In this document: in pieces, positions 8,701 to 16,009 of the stretch
Position numbering within the stretch: position 1 is the stretch's first letter
Layout: each line of letters starts with the position of its first letter
Virus record (IMG/VR): IMGVR_UViG_3300033153_012010
Coordinates: 1-64,000 of that record
Length of the DNA: 64,000 nucleotides
Reading direction: 5' to 3' (one strand)
Source: a virus
Notes under the pieces: generated by a model
The model's database searches: none
Told to the model about the DNA's origin: nothing
The model's input: the letters and a program-made list of their open reading frames with translations, nothing else
Translations under genes and position numbers: made by a program

Positions 8701-9043
8701 CCTCTATTTCTTCTGTTTCTTCTTCTGGTAGCGCTTCGATAAAAGAGATAATATCTTCCTTACCCTTAGCTCCTATAAACTTATCTAATTTTTTACCTTC
8801 TCTAAGTGCGAACACTACTGGTATACTTCTTACACCATATTCATTAGACAATTCTGGGTTATCATCTACATTAATTTTAAGTATTGTAACATCTTCTATT
8901 TCATCAGCAACTGACTGTAGTGTTGGGCCTAAAACCTTACAAGGACCACACCATGGTGCCCAGAAATCTGCAAGTATAATTCCTTTTTCTTCTAATAAAG
9001 TTTTATCAAATTCTTCTTTATTTACTTCTAATAATTTTCCCAT
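8684..9043 (-). CDS. thioredoxin
   Basis: 119 residues, standard size plus an acidic tail (LPEEETEEIEDESKD). Active site WAPWCGPCK with cysteines at 32 and 35; cis-proline loop RSIPVVFALREG. It reduces disulfides in the cytoplasm, and in some phages it serves as a subunit or electron donor for phage enzymes. It is the first gene of the leftward operon. A TATTTAT element in leftward orientation lies about 80 nt upstream (9120-9126). The start ATG is preceded by an A/G-rich stretch without a Shine-Dalgarno match. Confidence 0.95.
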   Translation of the reverse strand: MGKLLEVNKEEFDKTLLEEKGIILADFWAPWCGPCKVLGPTLQSVADEIEDVTILKINVDDNPELSNEYGVRSIPVVFALREGKKLDKFIGAKGKEDIISFIEALPEEETEEIEDESKD

Positions 9044-9183
9044 TTTCTCTTTTTTTTAATTTTTATTGATTTATACATTTTCTTTCTATTTATAATAAAG
9101 CAAATGCTTTTAAGGAAAAATAAATAATTGGATTGAGAAAATCAATTTTTTTGAATATTTATATTAGAAAAACAATTTAAAAG
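9044..9183. promoter_or_regulatory. divergent intergenic region with TATTTAT elements on both strands
   Basis: 140 nt between the leftward operon and the rightward head-gene block. Rightward elements are at 9087-9093 (CTATTTATAATAAAG) and 9156-9162 (AATATTTATATTAGAAA, 28 nt before the ATG at 9184). A leftward copy is at 9120-9126. The 9087 copy is followed only by a 7-codon frame (ATG at 9104), so it may start a leader RNA for the 9184 gene. No other gene is visible here. Confidence 0.6.
9156..9162 (+). promoter_or_regulatory. TATTTAT promoter-like element
   Basis: Core of the recurrent element, here followed by ATTAGAAA, 28 nt upstream of the 9184 gene. Confidence 0.6.
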
Positions 9184-9549
9184 ATGAATAAATCAAAAAT
9201 TAGCCCAAACGCTATTAAAAAAGCAATCTTCAACGAAAGCCTTAGACTGAAAAGAAAGGAAGAAATTTATGAAGAAGTAAAAAGAATCGAAACCGAACTT
9301 GGAACTATCAACGAAGATAGTCGAGGTATGGCTGGGTCTTTTGGATTTGTAGGAGATATGTCAGACAACCATAAACATGGTTTTGTTGATGACAGTTTTC
9401 AAAACATTTCTAACATCGCAAGGTTAGAAGCTGAATTCGCAGAAGCAGATGAAAAAGCTGCAATCAATGAGGAAATCATAGATGAGAATTCAAAACTTAA
9501 GGCAGAAATAGAAAACCTTAAGAAACAATTAGAAGAAAATTCAAAATAA
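9184..9549 (+). CDS. coiled-coil protein, possible head-core component
   Basis: 121 residues, not assigned to a family. The N-terminus NAIKKAIFNESLRLKRKEE matches that of the 10688 gene (NIIRKIVRLESLRMIKESQ) at I-(K/R)-K and E-S-L-R. The C-terminal third is a charged coiled coil (ENSKLKAEIENLKKQLEENS). The start ATG follows a TATTTAT element. It opens the plus-strand block that leads to capsid genes, which suggests a structural or core role (inference). Confidence 0.6.
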   Translation: MNKSKISPNAIKKAIFNESLRLKRKEEIYEEVKRIETELGTINEDSRGMAGSFGFVGDMSDNHKHGFVDDSFQNISNIARLEAEFAEADEKAAINEEIIDENSKLKAEIENLKKQLEENSK

Positions 9550-9576
9550 TACAAACACAAAAAATAAAAACTAGTC

Positions 9577-10656
9577 ATGAAGAAAGACAACAAATTTCAA
9601 ATCACAATGCCTGAGCTGCAAAAAATCATTAAAGAGGAATATGCGTCTATGGCTGAAGAAGTTAAAAACAAAGCTGAAAAAGCTAAAGGTATTCAAGCAA
9701 GACTTGATGCTATTAATGAAGAATTAGAAACATTACCAGAAACTTTATCAGAAGTTGAAGCTGGAGGATTAAAAGCAGTAAAGTCTACTGGTTGGTCTGG
9801 AGCTGGAGAAACTGATAAGAAGTATGACGAGAAATTCGAAAAGATTGGAACTCACTTAAAAGAGGACGAAGAATTCGAAGGAGAAGTTGAAATAGGTGGT
9901 GAAGAAGAATCTATGGAAGGTCCTGCAGAACCAGAAATGGGACACTTCGAAATGAAGTTCGCAGAACTTGGTAGAGAACTTGATGCTAAAATCAACGGAG
10001 ACGAAGGTGGAATGGAAGGTGAAATGGAAGGTGAAATGGAAGCTCCAGAAATGAACATGGAAATGGGAATGAACGAAATGGAAGAAACAAAGCATGAGCC
10101 AATCGAAGGTACATCTCCTAACGGTGACGTAGTTGCTGAAGAAAAAGTTGAAGAAGGTGAAGTAGTAAACGAAGACAAGGTTGACGAAAATGCTGATGCA
10201 GTAAACGAAGACAAGGTTGATGAAAATGCTGATGCAGTAAACGAAGACAAGGTTGAAGAAGTTGATGCAGTGAATGAAGGAGCTGTAATTGAAGAAGTTG
10301 ATGCAGTAAACGAAGACAAGGTTGACGAAAATGCTGATGCAGTAAACGAAGACAAGGTTGATGAAAATGCTGATGCAGTGAATGAAGACAAGGTTGATGA
10401 AAATGCTGATGCAGTGAATGAAGACAAGGTTGAAGAAGTTGATGCAGTAAACGAAGACCTTAACGAGCCAATCGAAGGTAAAACTCCAGCTCAAGATTCT
10501 AAAGCTAGATTTAATGATTACATGGAAAAAGATACTCACGTTAAAGAAGGTGTTTCTAAAGTAGGAACAACTCTTTTAAGCGAAGGTTTCACTCCAGAAA
10601 GAAAATCTAAAATGGATGCTGAACTTGCTAGAATGAAAAAATTAGCTAAGATATAA
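9577..10656 (+). CDS. very acidic repeat protein, possible internal head protein
   Basis: 359 residues, extremely rich in Glu, Asp and Asn. The N-terminus ITMPELQKIIKEEYASM resembles the first residues of the 20274 gene and contains an I-x-E site of the type cut by T4 gp21 protease. A central tandem array (about residues 199-292) has eight 11-12-residue units of the type EDKVDENADAVN. A near-duplicate PIEGTSPNGD / PIEGKTPAQD pair flanks the array. The C-terminus ends ARMKKLAKI, like MRMKQLAGI near the end of the gp22-like protein. No family recognised. A scaffold or core role is inference from composition and neighbours. Confidence 0.6.
   Translation: MKKDNKFQITMPELQKIIKEEYASMAEEVKNKAEKAKGIQARLDAINEELETLPETLSEVEAGGLKAVKSTGWSGAGETDKKYDEKFEKIGTHLKEDEEFEGEVEIGGEEESMEGPAEPEMGHFEMKFAELGRELDAKINGDEGGMEGEMEGEMEAPEMNMEMGMNEMEETKHEPIEGTSPNGDVVAEEKVEEGEVVNEDKVDENADAVNEDKVDENADAVNEDKVEEVDAVNEGAVIEEVDAVNEDKVDENADAVNEDKVDENADAVNEDKVDENADAVNEDKVEEVDAVNEDLNEPIEGKTPAQDSKARFNDYMEKDTHVKEGVSKVGTTLLSEGFTPERKSKMDAELARMKKLAKI
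10171..10452 (+). repeat. tandem 33-36 bp coding repeat (eight units)
   Basis: Eight consecutive units encode variants of EDKVDENADAVN or EDKVEEVDAVN; unit 4 is diverged (EGAVIEEVDAVN). Units differ by few, mostly synonymous changes such as GAC/GAT and AAC/AAT. This suggests recent expansion by recombination or slippage. It lies inside the 9577-10656 gene and stays in frame. Confidence 0.9.
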
Positions 10657-10687
10657 GCTAAACACATAACGCATAATAAGTCATTTA

Positions 10688-11347
10688 ATGAATGATAAGG
10701 AAAATATAATTAGAAAAATAGTTAGATTAGAAAGCCTGAGAATGATAAAAGAATCTCAGGCTTCTTTTTTGAACGAAGATATTGATAGTTTAGAAAGAAC
10801 TATGGAAGATGTTGATGATTCTATTATTGAAGTTAATGAAAAGAAATTGGAGAAACTTAATAATGAAGAAGACTCAGCTAAAGATAGCGAAGACTTTTCT
10901 GAACTTAAGAGAATCAAAGAAGACCAGCTTGCTGTAATCGAAAGACTTGTTTTCGGATACACTAAAAAAGTAAAATTACTTCAACAAACTCAAACCAACT
11001 TAGAAGAAGAATTGCTTAACATCCAATCAAATGGAGCAGGCGTATTTAAGAATCAAGAAATGAATGAGTTCAGCAGCGAAGCTTTCCAGAAGGGTTGGGG
11101 TCTTAAAATTGAAACTCATGGCTCATCGACTAACTTAGTTAAACAATCAGACGCTAATAACTATAAAGTAATGACGACTAACATACCAGGATTAGAACCT
11201 GAGATGTTACTTATGTTGCCAGATATGAAGTTAGGAGGAGAAGGGCACATTAAAGTATTTACAAAACGTGTAAATGGAACTGGTTATGAAAACATAAAAA
11301 ACTTTACTCTGAGAAACATAACTGCTCTGGTTAAAAATCCACAATAA
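10688..11347 (+). CDS. unknown protein with central coiled coil
   Basis: 219 residues, no family recognised. The N-terminus shares the I-(R/K)-K...E-S-L-R pattern with the 9184 product. A heptad-rich acidic coiled coil spans roughly residues 30-115 (LEKLNNEEDSAKDSEDFSEL, VKLLQQTQTNLEEELLNI). The C-terminal ~75 residues are globular (MTTNIPGLEPEMLLMLPDMK, HIKVFTKRVNGTGYENIKNF). It ends just before a strong bidirectional terminator and closes the first plus-strand block. Confidence 0.55.
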   Translation: MNDKENIIRKIVRLESLRMIKESQASFLNEDIDSLERTMEDVDDSIIEVNEKKLEKLNNEEDSAKDSEDFSELKRIKEDQLAVIERLVFGYTKKVKLLQQTQTNLEEELLNIQSNGAGVFKNQEMNEFSSEAFQKGWGLKIETHGSSTNLVKQSDANNYKVMTTNIPGLEPEMLLMLPDMKLGGEGHIKVFTKRVNGTGYENIKNFTLRNITALVKNPQ

Positions 11348-11365
11348 GAAATTAATACAAAAAGA

Positions 11366-11403
11366 AAAAGCTCACTAATTAAAAATTAAAGTGAGCTTTT
11401 TTC
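11366..11403. terminator. bidirectional rho-independent terminator
   Basis: Stem AAAAGCTCACT / AGTGAGCTTTT with an A/T-only loop and flanking A and T runs. It lies between the convergent genes ending at 11347 and 11422. Confidence 0.9.
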
Positions 11404-11421
11404 GTTACACGTATGTGTTAA

Positions 11422-11625
11422 TTATTTTAGGAGTTGTCTTCCATCATCAGTGATGATGCTTTCTTCTCTTTCAACAATATCATTTTTACCAACACTAATT
11501 TTCTTTGTAGATTTCTTCTTAGACTTATTAGCTTCTTCTGGGTCTATAAGACCTTTGGTAGATTTGTTTTCTTTATTTTCAGTAATCATATCTTTAGTCG
11601 TTTTCGCTGAGGATTTCTCTCCCAT
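11422..11625 (-). CDS. small basic protein with C-terminal TDDGR motif
   Basis: 67 residues, Lys/Ser-rich, no family recognised. It ends SIITDDGRQLLK, almost the same motif as the end of the upstream small gene (KLLTDDGREILSEND). Its ATG lies inside the codons of the upstream gene's TDDGR motif, giving a 32-nt overlap. The pair looks like a tandem duplication. The conserved tail may be an interaction motif or degradation signal (inference). Confidence 0.5.
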   Translation of the reverse strand: MGEKSSAKTTKDMITENKENKSTKGLIDPEEANKSKKKSTKKISVGKNDIVEREESIITDDGRQLLK

Positions 11626-11803
11626 CGTCAGTTAATAATTTTCCTTCGTTTTTAGACATAAGTCCATTGTTTTTAGATTGCTCTATTTTTTGAGCTTTCT
11701 CTTTTGCGTTTTCCATAAGCTGTTCACGACTTAAAAGCCCTTTATCAGCTTTCTTTTTATTGTCGTCTCCTGACATCTCTGGTGAAAAGTATTGTATATT
11801 CAT
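11594..11803 (-). CDS. small protein with C-terminal TDDGR motif
   Basis: 69 residues: a short N-terminal segment (MNIQYFSPEMSGDDNKKK), a charged helix (REQLMENAKEKAQKIEQSKN) and the tail KLLTDDGREILSEND. A leftward TATTTAT element starts 21 nt upstream of the ATG, which supports expression as its own unit with the downstream paralogue. No function can be assigned. Confidence 0.55.
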   Translation of the reverse strand: MNIQYFSPEMSGDDNKKKADKGLLSREQLMENAKEKAQKIEQSKNNGLMSKNEGKLLTDDGREILSEND

Positions 11804-11817
11804 ATCTCTATTTTCCT

Positions 11818-11824
11818 ATAAATA
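11818..11824 (-). promoter_or_regulatory. TATTTAT promoter-like element, leftward
   Basis: Reads CCTATTTATAGGAAAA on the minus strand, 21 nt upstream of the start at 11803. Confidence 0.6.
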
Positions 11825-11850
11825 GGAGAAAAAACTAAAATTTACCCCTG

Positions 11851-12642
11851 TTAAGTATTTCTTATTGTGGCAGGCATTTTTCCTTCTTTATCTTCGAATT
11901 GTTCAAATCTATCTATAATATCAATTAATATCTGCTCACGCACAATATCATTCCTCTCAAATTTGAATGTGGAACATCCTTTTATTGGTTTTATTATTTC
12001 ATTAAATGTGTCTACAGCAACAAACTTTTTATTAATATCATTCTGTCTGGTATCTCCCATGAACACAATCTTACTATTTCTACCAAGACGAGTAACTATA
12101 CTCTTAAGTGCCTTAATATCAAAGTTTTGAAACTCATCAATTATGATGTAAGAATCTTTTAAAGAACGACCTCTCAAGAATTGAGCGGGTTTAAATTCTA
12201 TCATTTTTTCATTCCAAAGGTGCTTGAAATCTTTCGTGTCTAAAAACTCTTCAAAAGAATCTGTAAAAGATTCTGCAAATACAGCCATTTTTTCTTCTAA
12301 TGAACCTGGAAGTGCTCCTGGGTCTTTTGTTCCAGATAAAATTTCTGTTGATTTTGATAGGATTATTTTTTTACACTTACCTGCAAGAAGCGCTTTTACA
12401 GCTGAGTAACAAGCAATAAATGTTTTTGATGTTCCAGGTGGGCCAGTTATGGTTATTATTTTGTTTTCGTCAAGAACATTCATTACTTCTCTTTGTTTTT
12501 TGGTAAGTCTAAAATCTAACTTCTGAATTTTTACAAATTGATTTGCTGTTTTAGTTGCATTGATATGTTCTGCAATCTCTTCTTGTGCGTGCTTTGGCAG
12601 CTTTTTACTTTCTCTTTTAGGTTTATTTCCGTTTCTTCCCAT
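11851..12642 (-). CDS. phoH: PhoH-like P-loop ATPase
   Basis: 263 residues from the ATG at 12642. An upstream in-frame start at 12672 would place the TATTTAT promoter element inside the coding region, so it is rejected. Walker A is TGPPGTSKTF (residues 66-75), Walker B YIIIDEFQ (165-172), followed by VFMGDTRQND, all typical of the PhoH/RecD-like ATPase family that is common in phages. Family members bind ATP; an RNA-related role is suspected, but the phage function is unsettled. It stands alone on the minus strand between plus-strand head genes. Confidence 0.92.
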   Translation of the reverse strand: MGRNGNKPKRESKKLPKHAQEEIAEHINATKTANQFVKIQKLDFRLTKKQREVMNVLDENKIITITGPPGTSKTFIACYSAVKALLAGKCKKIILSKSTEILSGTKDPGALPGSLEEKMAVFAESFTDSFEEFLDTKDFKHLWNEKMIEFKPAQFLRGRSLKDSYIIIDEFQNFDIKALKSIVTRLGRNSKIVFMGDTRQNDINKKFVAVDTFNEIIKPIKGCSTFKFERNDIVREQILIDIIDRFEQFEDKEGKMPATIRNT

Positions 12643-12660
12643 ATAATAAGTTCTATACTT

Positions 12661-12667
12661 ATAAATA
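12661..12667 (-). promoter_or_regulatory. TATTTAT promoter-like element, leftward
   Basis: Reads GCTTATTTATAAGTATAG on the minus strand, 25 nt upstream of the phoH ATG at 12642. It decides that start against the longer frame. Confidence 0.6.
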
Positions 12668-12716
12668 AGCATTTTTTTGATGAATGCAAAGAGTTTTGGT
12701 TTAATAAAAAACTGGA

Positions 12717-12723
12717 TATTTAT
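12717..12723 (+). promoter_or_regulatory. TATTTAT promoter-like element
   Basis: GGATATTTATATAGAAAG, 20 nt upstream of the 12737 gene. Confidence 0.6.
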
Positions 12724-12736
12724 ATAGAAAGCTACT

Positions 12737-13873
12737 ATGTCAATGAAAACAGAAATGAAAATAGAAGAATTAAAGTCTTTAATAGCAAATTGTATCAGGA
12801 ATGAGAATTTGCACGAATCACTTCCTGAAGGTGCTATAGAAAAGATTAAAGAAAGAATACTTGCAAGAAACAGTAATTCATCTGTTCAAGAAATTCCAGA
12901 AGTAGTTAATGAAAACTCTCCTAACATAAATACTGATGATAGAAAGTTTCCAGATGATAGAAACTTAGCAACTTCACCAAACAATCAACAAGATTTAGGC
13001 GCTGATACAGCTCCAAAAGTTGATGTTCCTGCTGGAGCAGTACCTATAAACCCCCCTATGGAGCCTACTATGGGTTATCAACCAGAACTTCCAGAGATGC
13101 TACAGAAAGCAGAGCCAGGAGAAATATTTGTATTTGATTATAATGAAGTTGGAGAAAGCGGAGAAAACCTTAGTCTTAAACCGATGAGGCTTATGGATGA
13201 CCCAGATGTAAAGAAGTCAATGAATGACTTTTGGATTCAAGAAGGGAAAACTAAAGCAGTTGTATATGTTGCTAAGTTTGAAAAAATGGGTGAGATTGAA
13301 TTTAATTATGCAGACGGAACTAGTCAGTTCACTGAAACAGCTGCATTGCCAGACCACGCAGGTGGAGCAGAATATAAAGATAATCCTTATATGCCAGATG
13401 CAACTCCTCAAATAGATGGAGCTACACAAAATGACCTTGAAACTTATATTAAAACATCTATTGACCTTGACCAAGTTGTTCATGACATCGTGATGAATAT
13501 TGTTAAAGACTCATTGTTGACAAATACTGAGAAAGCTGTAAACGACCCAGTTGGGGAGATTGGAGACGAAGGAATACCTGGAATGAATGAAGATATTGCA
13601 GCTAGAGAAGATAGACCAGGATTTGGTGCAGATGTAGCACAACTTGTTAAGCCAATGGAAGAAGAATTCACGCTTTCAATGGGAGAAATTGCTGAAGGAG
13701 ATAAATATCAAAAAGTAGATTTACCAGAAGAATTAAATGAAGCAATTAAATCTGGAGATAAAAAATTACTTATTGTAGAAAACGAAGATATGCAGAAATG
13801 GGAATTCGGAGACACTACTTATTACACTCCAGTCAATAGACTTTCAAAAACAAAAGGATACATTAAATCTTAA
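12737..13873 (+). CDS. unknown acidic protein, possible virion or head-core component
   Basis: 378 residues, no family recognised. The N-terminal helix MKIEELKSLIANCIRNE is similar to that of the gp22-like protein (INKSSLKEAIANVEE) at L-K-x-x-I-A-N. A disordered Asn/Pro-rich linker follows (about 60-130), then a globular part (EIFVFDYNEVGESGENLSLK, KAVVYVAKFEKMGEIEFNY). A Gly/Glu-rich low-complexity stretch follows, then a C-terminal domain (KKLLIVENEDMQKWEFGDTT). The start follows a TATTTAT element. Core or head role is inference from its N-terminus and place. Confidence 0.55.
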   Translation: MSMKTEMKIEELKSLIANCIRNENLHESLPEGAIEKIKERILARNSNSSVQEIPEVVNENSPNINTDDRKFPDDRNLATSPNNQQDLGADTAPKVDVPAGAVPINPPMEPTMGYQPELPEMLQKAEPGEIFVFDYNEVGESGENLSLKPMRLMDDPDVKKSMNDFWIQEGKTKAVVYVAKFEKMGEIEFNYADGTSQFTETAALPDHAGGAEYKDNPYMPDATPQIDGATQNDLETYIKTSIDLDQVVHDIVMNIVKDSLLTNTEKAVNDPVGEIGDEGIPGMNEDIAAREDRPGFGADVAQLVKPMEEEFTLSMGEIAEGDKYQKVDLPEELNEAIKSGDKKLLIVENEDMQKWEFGDTTYYTPVNRLSKTKGYIKS

Positions 13874-13925
13874 AATTACTTTACTTTAAGATATTGAATC
13901 ACTACTTTATTTAAAAACATTTATT

Positions 13926-14198
13926 ATGGATACTTGGAAAATTAAAAATATTACTGAAAACCCAGTTAAGCTGGCAATAGCTCTTGGAGCAAATAAAAAT
14001 CCTGGAATTATTTTAAAACCTGGAGAGATGGTTTTATCTATAGCAAAACTTACAGCTCCACTTGATGCTCAAGAGAGAAGAGGAGTTGTTGAAGTAGATA
14101 GAGCATTTGATAACTCAAAATTAAACCTACCACTTGGAAAGGCGATGATTGATATTGAAGCTGCAATTAAAAATGTAGAAAATTATTCTGGAGAATAA
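13926..14198 (+). CDS. small unknown protein
   Basis: 90 residues, no family recognised. It is predicted mixed beta then alpha: TWKIKNITENPVKLAIALG, then a G-I-I-L-K-P-G-E turn, and a C-terminal helix KAMIDIEAAIKNVENYSGE. The P-G turn between strands resembles that in the small 30838 product (ILIPAGKT), but this is too weak to call homology. It follows the 12737 gene by 52 nt and is closed by a terminator, so it is probably co-transcribed with it. Confidence 0.6.
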   Translation: MDTWKIKNITENPVKLAIALGANKNPGIILKPGEMVLSIAKLTAPLDAQERRGVVEVDRAFDNSKLNLPLGKAMIDIEAAIKNVENYSGE

Positions 14199-14228
14199 TC
14201 AAAATATAACGAACTAAAAATCAGTAAG

Positions 14229-14257
14229 AAGAGATAAGAAATTATCTCTTTTTTTGT
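14229..14257 (+). terminator. rho-independent terminator
   Basis: Stem AGAGATAA / TTATCTCT (14230-14237 / 14242-14249), GAAA loop, then seven T. Confidence 0.88.
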
Positions 14258-14318
14258 TTTTTCGCTATAAGTGTTGATTTTATCATTGTCAAATTTTATA
14301 TTTTAAAAAACTTAAGTT

Positions 14319-14612
14319 ATGTTAGATACCGAAATAAACTCATTACATGGATTGTTAATTATTGCTGTTGTAGAATACTGGCACGGCAAAGTTCTTTTTG
14401 AACAGAATGATTCCATAATAAGAGATAGACTCAGTGAATATCTATTAGAGAAAATCAATGTAGAAATTTCTGGAATAGAATGGGACGAGGATGTTTTATT
14501 AATTGAAAAGGGTTGTGCTGGAGCAACAATCATTTTTGTTGATGAGAACGGAAAAGAAAAAAGAGTAGATTTTGAAACAGCGATTACAAAAACATTAGTA
14601 CATGAAAGATAA
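14319..14612 (+). CDS. small unknown protein, translationally coupled to glycosyltransferase
   Basis: 97 residues, no family recognised. It starts with a helix (SLHGLLIIAVVEYWHGKVLF) and continues as beta strands (VLLIEKGCAGATIIFVDENG). Its last 11 nt overlap the start of the 14602 glycosyltransferase, so the two are probably translated together. A helper for that enzyme is possible. Confidence 0.6.
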   Translation: MLDTEINSLHGLLIIAVVEYWHGKVLFEQNDSIIRDRLSEYLLEKINVEISGIEWDEDVLLIEKGCAGATIIFVDENGKEKRVDFETAITKTLVHER

Positions 14613-15954
14613 GATTAAGGTATTAGTTATACCATCAGACACAATGGGTGTAGGACACTTCCGTTCTATATGGCCAGCACAAGAAATAGAAAAAAACTTT
14701 AGCGATGAAATAGAAGTTGAGATTAATCACAGACCTAATATTTCAAACATTGAATACTTTAAATCATTTGATATAATCCACTTCCACAGACACATTGGAC
14801 CTTATGAAGGTTCTGCTGAATTGTTTCCAAAGATACAAGCTTCAGGGACAAAGTTGATTATGGATATTGATGATTTCTGGGAGCCGCCAACAACTCATCC
14901 ACTTTATGAAATTGCTAAGAAAGATAATTTATCAGGAAAGATTAGTGGAAACTTATCACTAGCTGACTGTATTACTACAACCACAGATGTTTTTGCAAAA
15001 GAAATTAGAAAACATAATAAAGATGTTTATGTGATTCCTAATGCATTAAACATGGAACATAAAATGTGGAAGTCTGAAGTTTCTGAAAACAAAACTGACA
15101 GATGTAGAATCTCATGGATTGGTGGTTCATCTCACTTGCATGACCTTGAATTAATGAGACATGGGTTTACTCAGCTTTGGGGAAACAAAGAATTAGAAGA
15201 CAAGTTTCAAATTATAATGTGTGGATTTGATACCAGAGGAAGCATTACTGAAATGAAACCAGACGGTTCACAAACAACAAGGCAGATAAAACCTCACGAG
15301 ACTGTATGGCTTAAGTTTGAAGATATTTTTACAAATGGACATAAAGGTCAAAAGAAAGACCCAGACTATTATAAGTGGTTAGATAAGATAGCGAAGCCTA
15401 AATCAAGCGATTATAAAGACGACCAATATACAAAAGACTTTGTTAGAAGATGGACACTTCCTCTTACTCAATATGGAAAGCATTATGATTACTGTGATGT
15501 TTGTTTAGCTCCATTAGTTGATGAATACGAAGAAAAAATAATTCATCAAAAGAAAACTGGAGGACAGGCGGTCCAAGTTAAAAAAAGAAGACATGTTTTT
15601 AATGAAGTTAAATCAGAACTTAAAATAATTGAAGCTGGTATGAAGAAGAAAGTTCTCATCGCTCAAGATTTTGGTATTTATAAAGAGCTTATTGAAGATG
15701 GTGTAACTGGACTTCTTGTTAAGAATGATAAGAAGGATTGGTACAAGCACATGAAGACAGTTATTAATGACCCAGCATACAGACAAGAGCTTGCTGATAA
15801 TCTTCACGAATATGTTAAAGACAAATATAACATAACCAACGTTACTGCAGATAGAGTTAAGATGTATAAAGAAATTCTTAAAGAAAAAAAACCTTTTATT
15901 ATGGAAGGTGTAATTCAAGAGACTAGTAAAGAAACAAAAAACAGACCTTATTAA
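14602..15954 (+). CDS. GT-B fold glycosyltransferase (family 4-like)
   Basis: 450 residues. The N-terminal Rossmann-like domain begins IKVLVIPSDTMGVGHFRSIW, a glycine-rich acceptor loop, and continues with FDIIHFHRHIGPYEG and LIMDIDDFWEPP. The C-terminal donor domain has VIPNALNMEHKMW, RISWIGGSSHLHDLELM (the start of the second Rossmann fold) and the end segment AQDFGIYKELIEDGVTGLLV, where the E and following G are the usual nucleotide-sugar contacts. An insertion rich in Lys/Asp lies near residues 225-330. It probably glycosylates a virion or host target; donor unknown. It sits away from the left-hand glycosylation operon and on the other strand. Confidence 0.85.
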   Translation: MKDKIKVLVIPSDTMGVGHFRSIWPAQEIEKNFSDEIEVEINHRPNISNIEYFKSFDIIHFHRHIGPYEGSAELFPKIQASGTKLIMDIDDFWEPPTTHPLYEIAKKDNLSGKISGNLSLADCITTTTDVFAKEIRKHNKDVYVIPNALNMEHKMWKSEVSENKTDRCRISWIGGSSHLHDLELMRHGFTQLWGNKELEDKFQIIMCGFDTRGSITEMKPDGSQTTRQIKPHETVWLKFEDIFTNGHKGQKKDPDYYKWLDKIAKPKSSDYKDDQYTKDFVRRWTLPLTQYGKHYDYCDVCLAPLVDEYEEKIIHQKKTGGQAVQVKKRRHVFNEVKSELKIIEAGMKKKVLIAQDFGIYKELIEDGVTGLLVKNDKKDWYKHMKTVINDPAYRQELADNLHEYVKDKYNITNVTADRVKMYKEILKEKKPFIMEGVIQETSKETKNRPY

Positions 15955-15960
15955 ATAAAA

Positions 15961-15994
15961 AAAACGAACCAAATGTGGTTCGCTTTTTTCTTTT
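15961..15994. terminator. bidirectional rho-independent terminator
   Basis: Stem CGAACCA / TGGTTCG (15965-15971 / 15976-15982), loop AATG, with an A run before and a T-rich tail after. It lies between convergent genes. Confidence 0.88.
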
Positions 15995-16009
15995 TCATCC
16001 TGGAGAGGA

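Noticed and set aside
10171-10452. CRISPR-like repeat array
   Set aside because: Units are contiguous coding repeats without spacers and stay in frame.
9852-10539. Long open frames antisense to the acidic repeat gene
   Set aside because: They are by-products of the biased GAA/GAT codons of the real gene; compositions (Ser/Thr- or Phe-rich repeats) are artefactual and no start signal is present.
12643-12672. Ten-residue N-terminal extension of PhoH
   Set aside because: The extension is encoded by the TATTTAT element itself.
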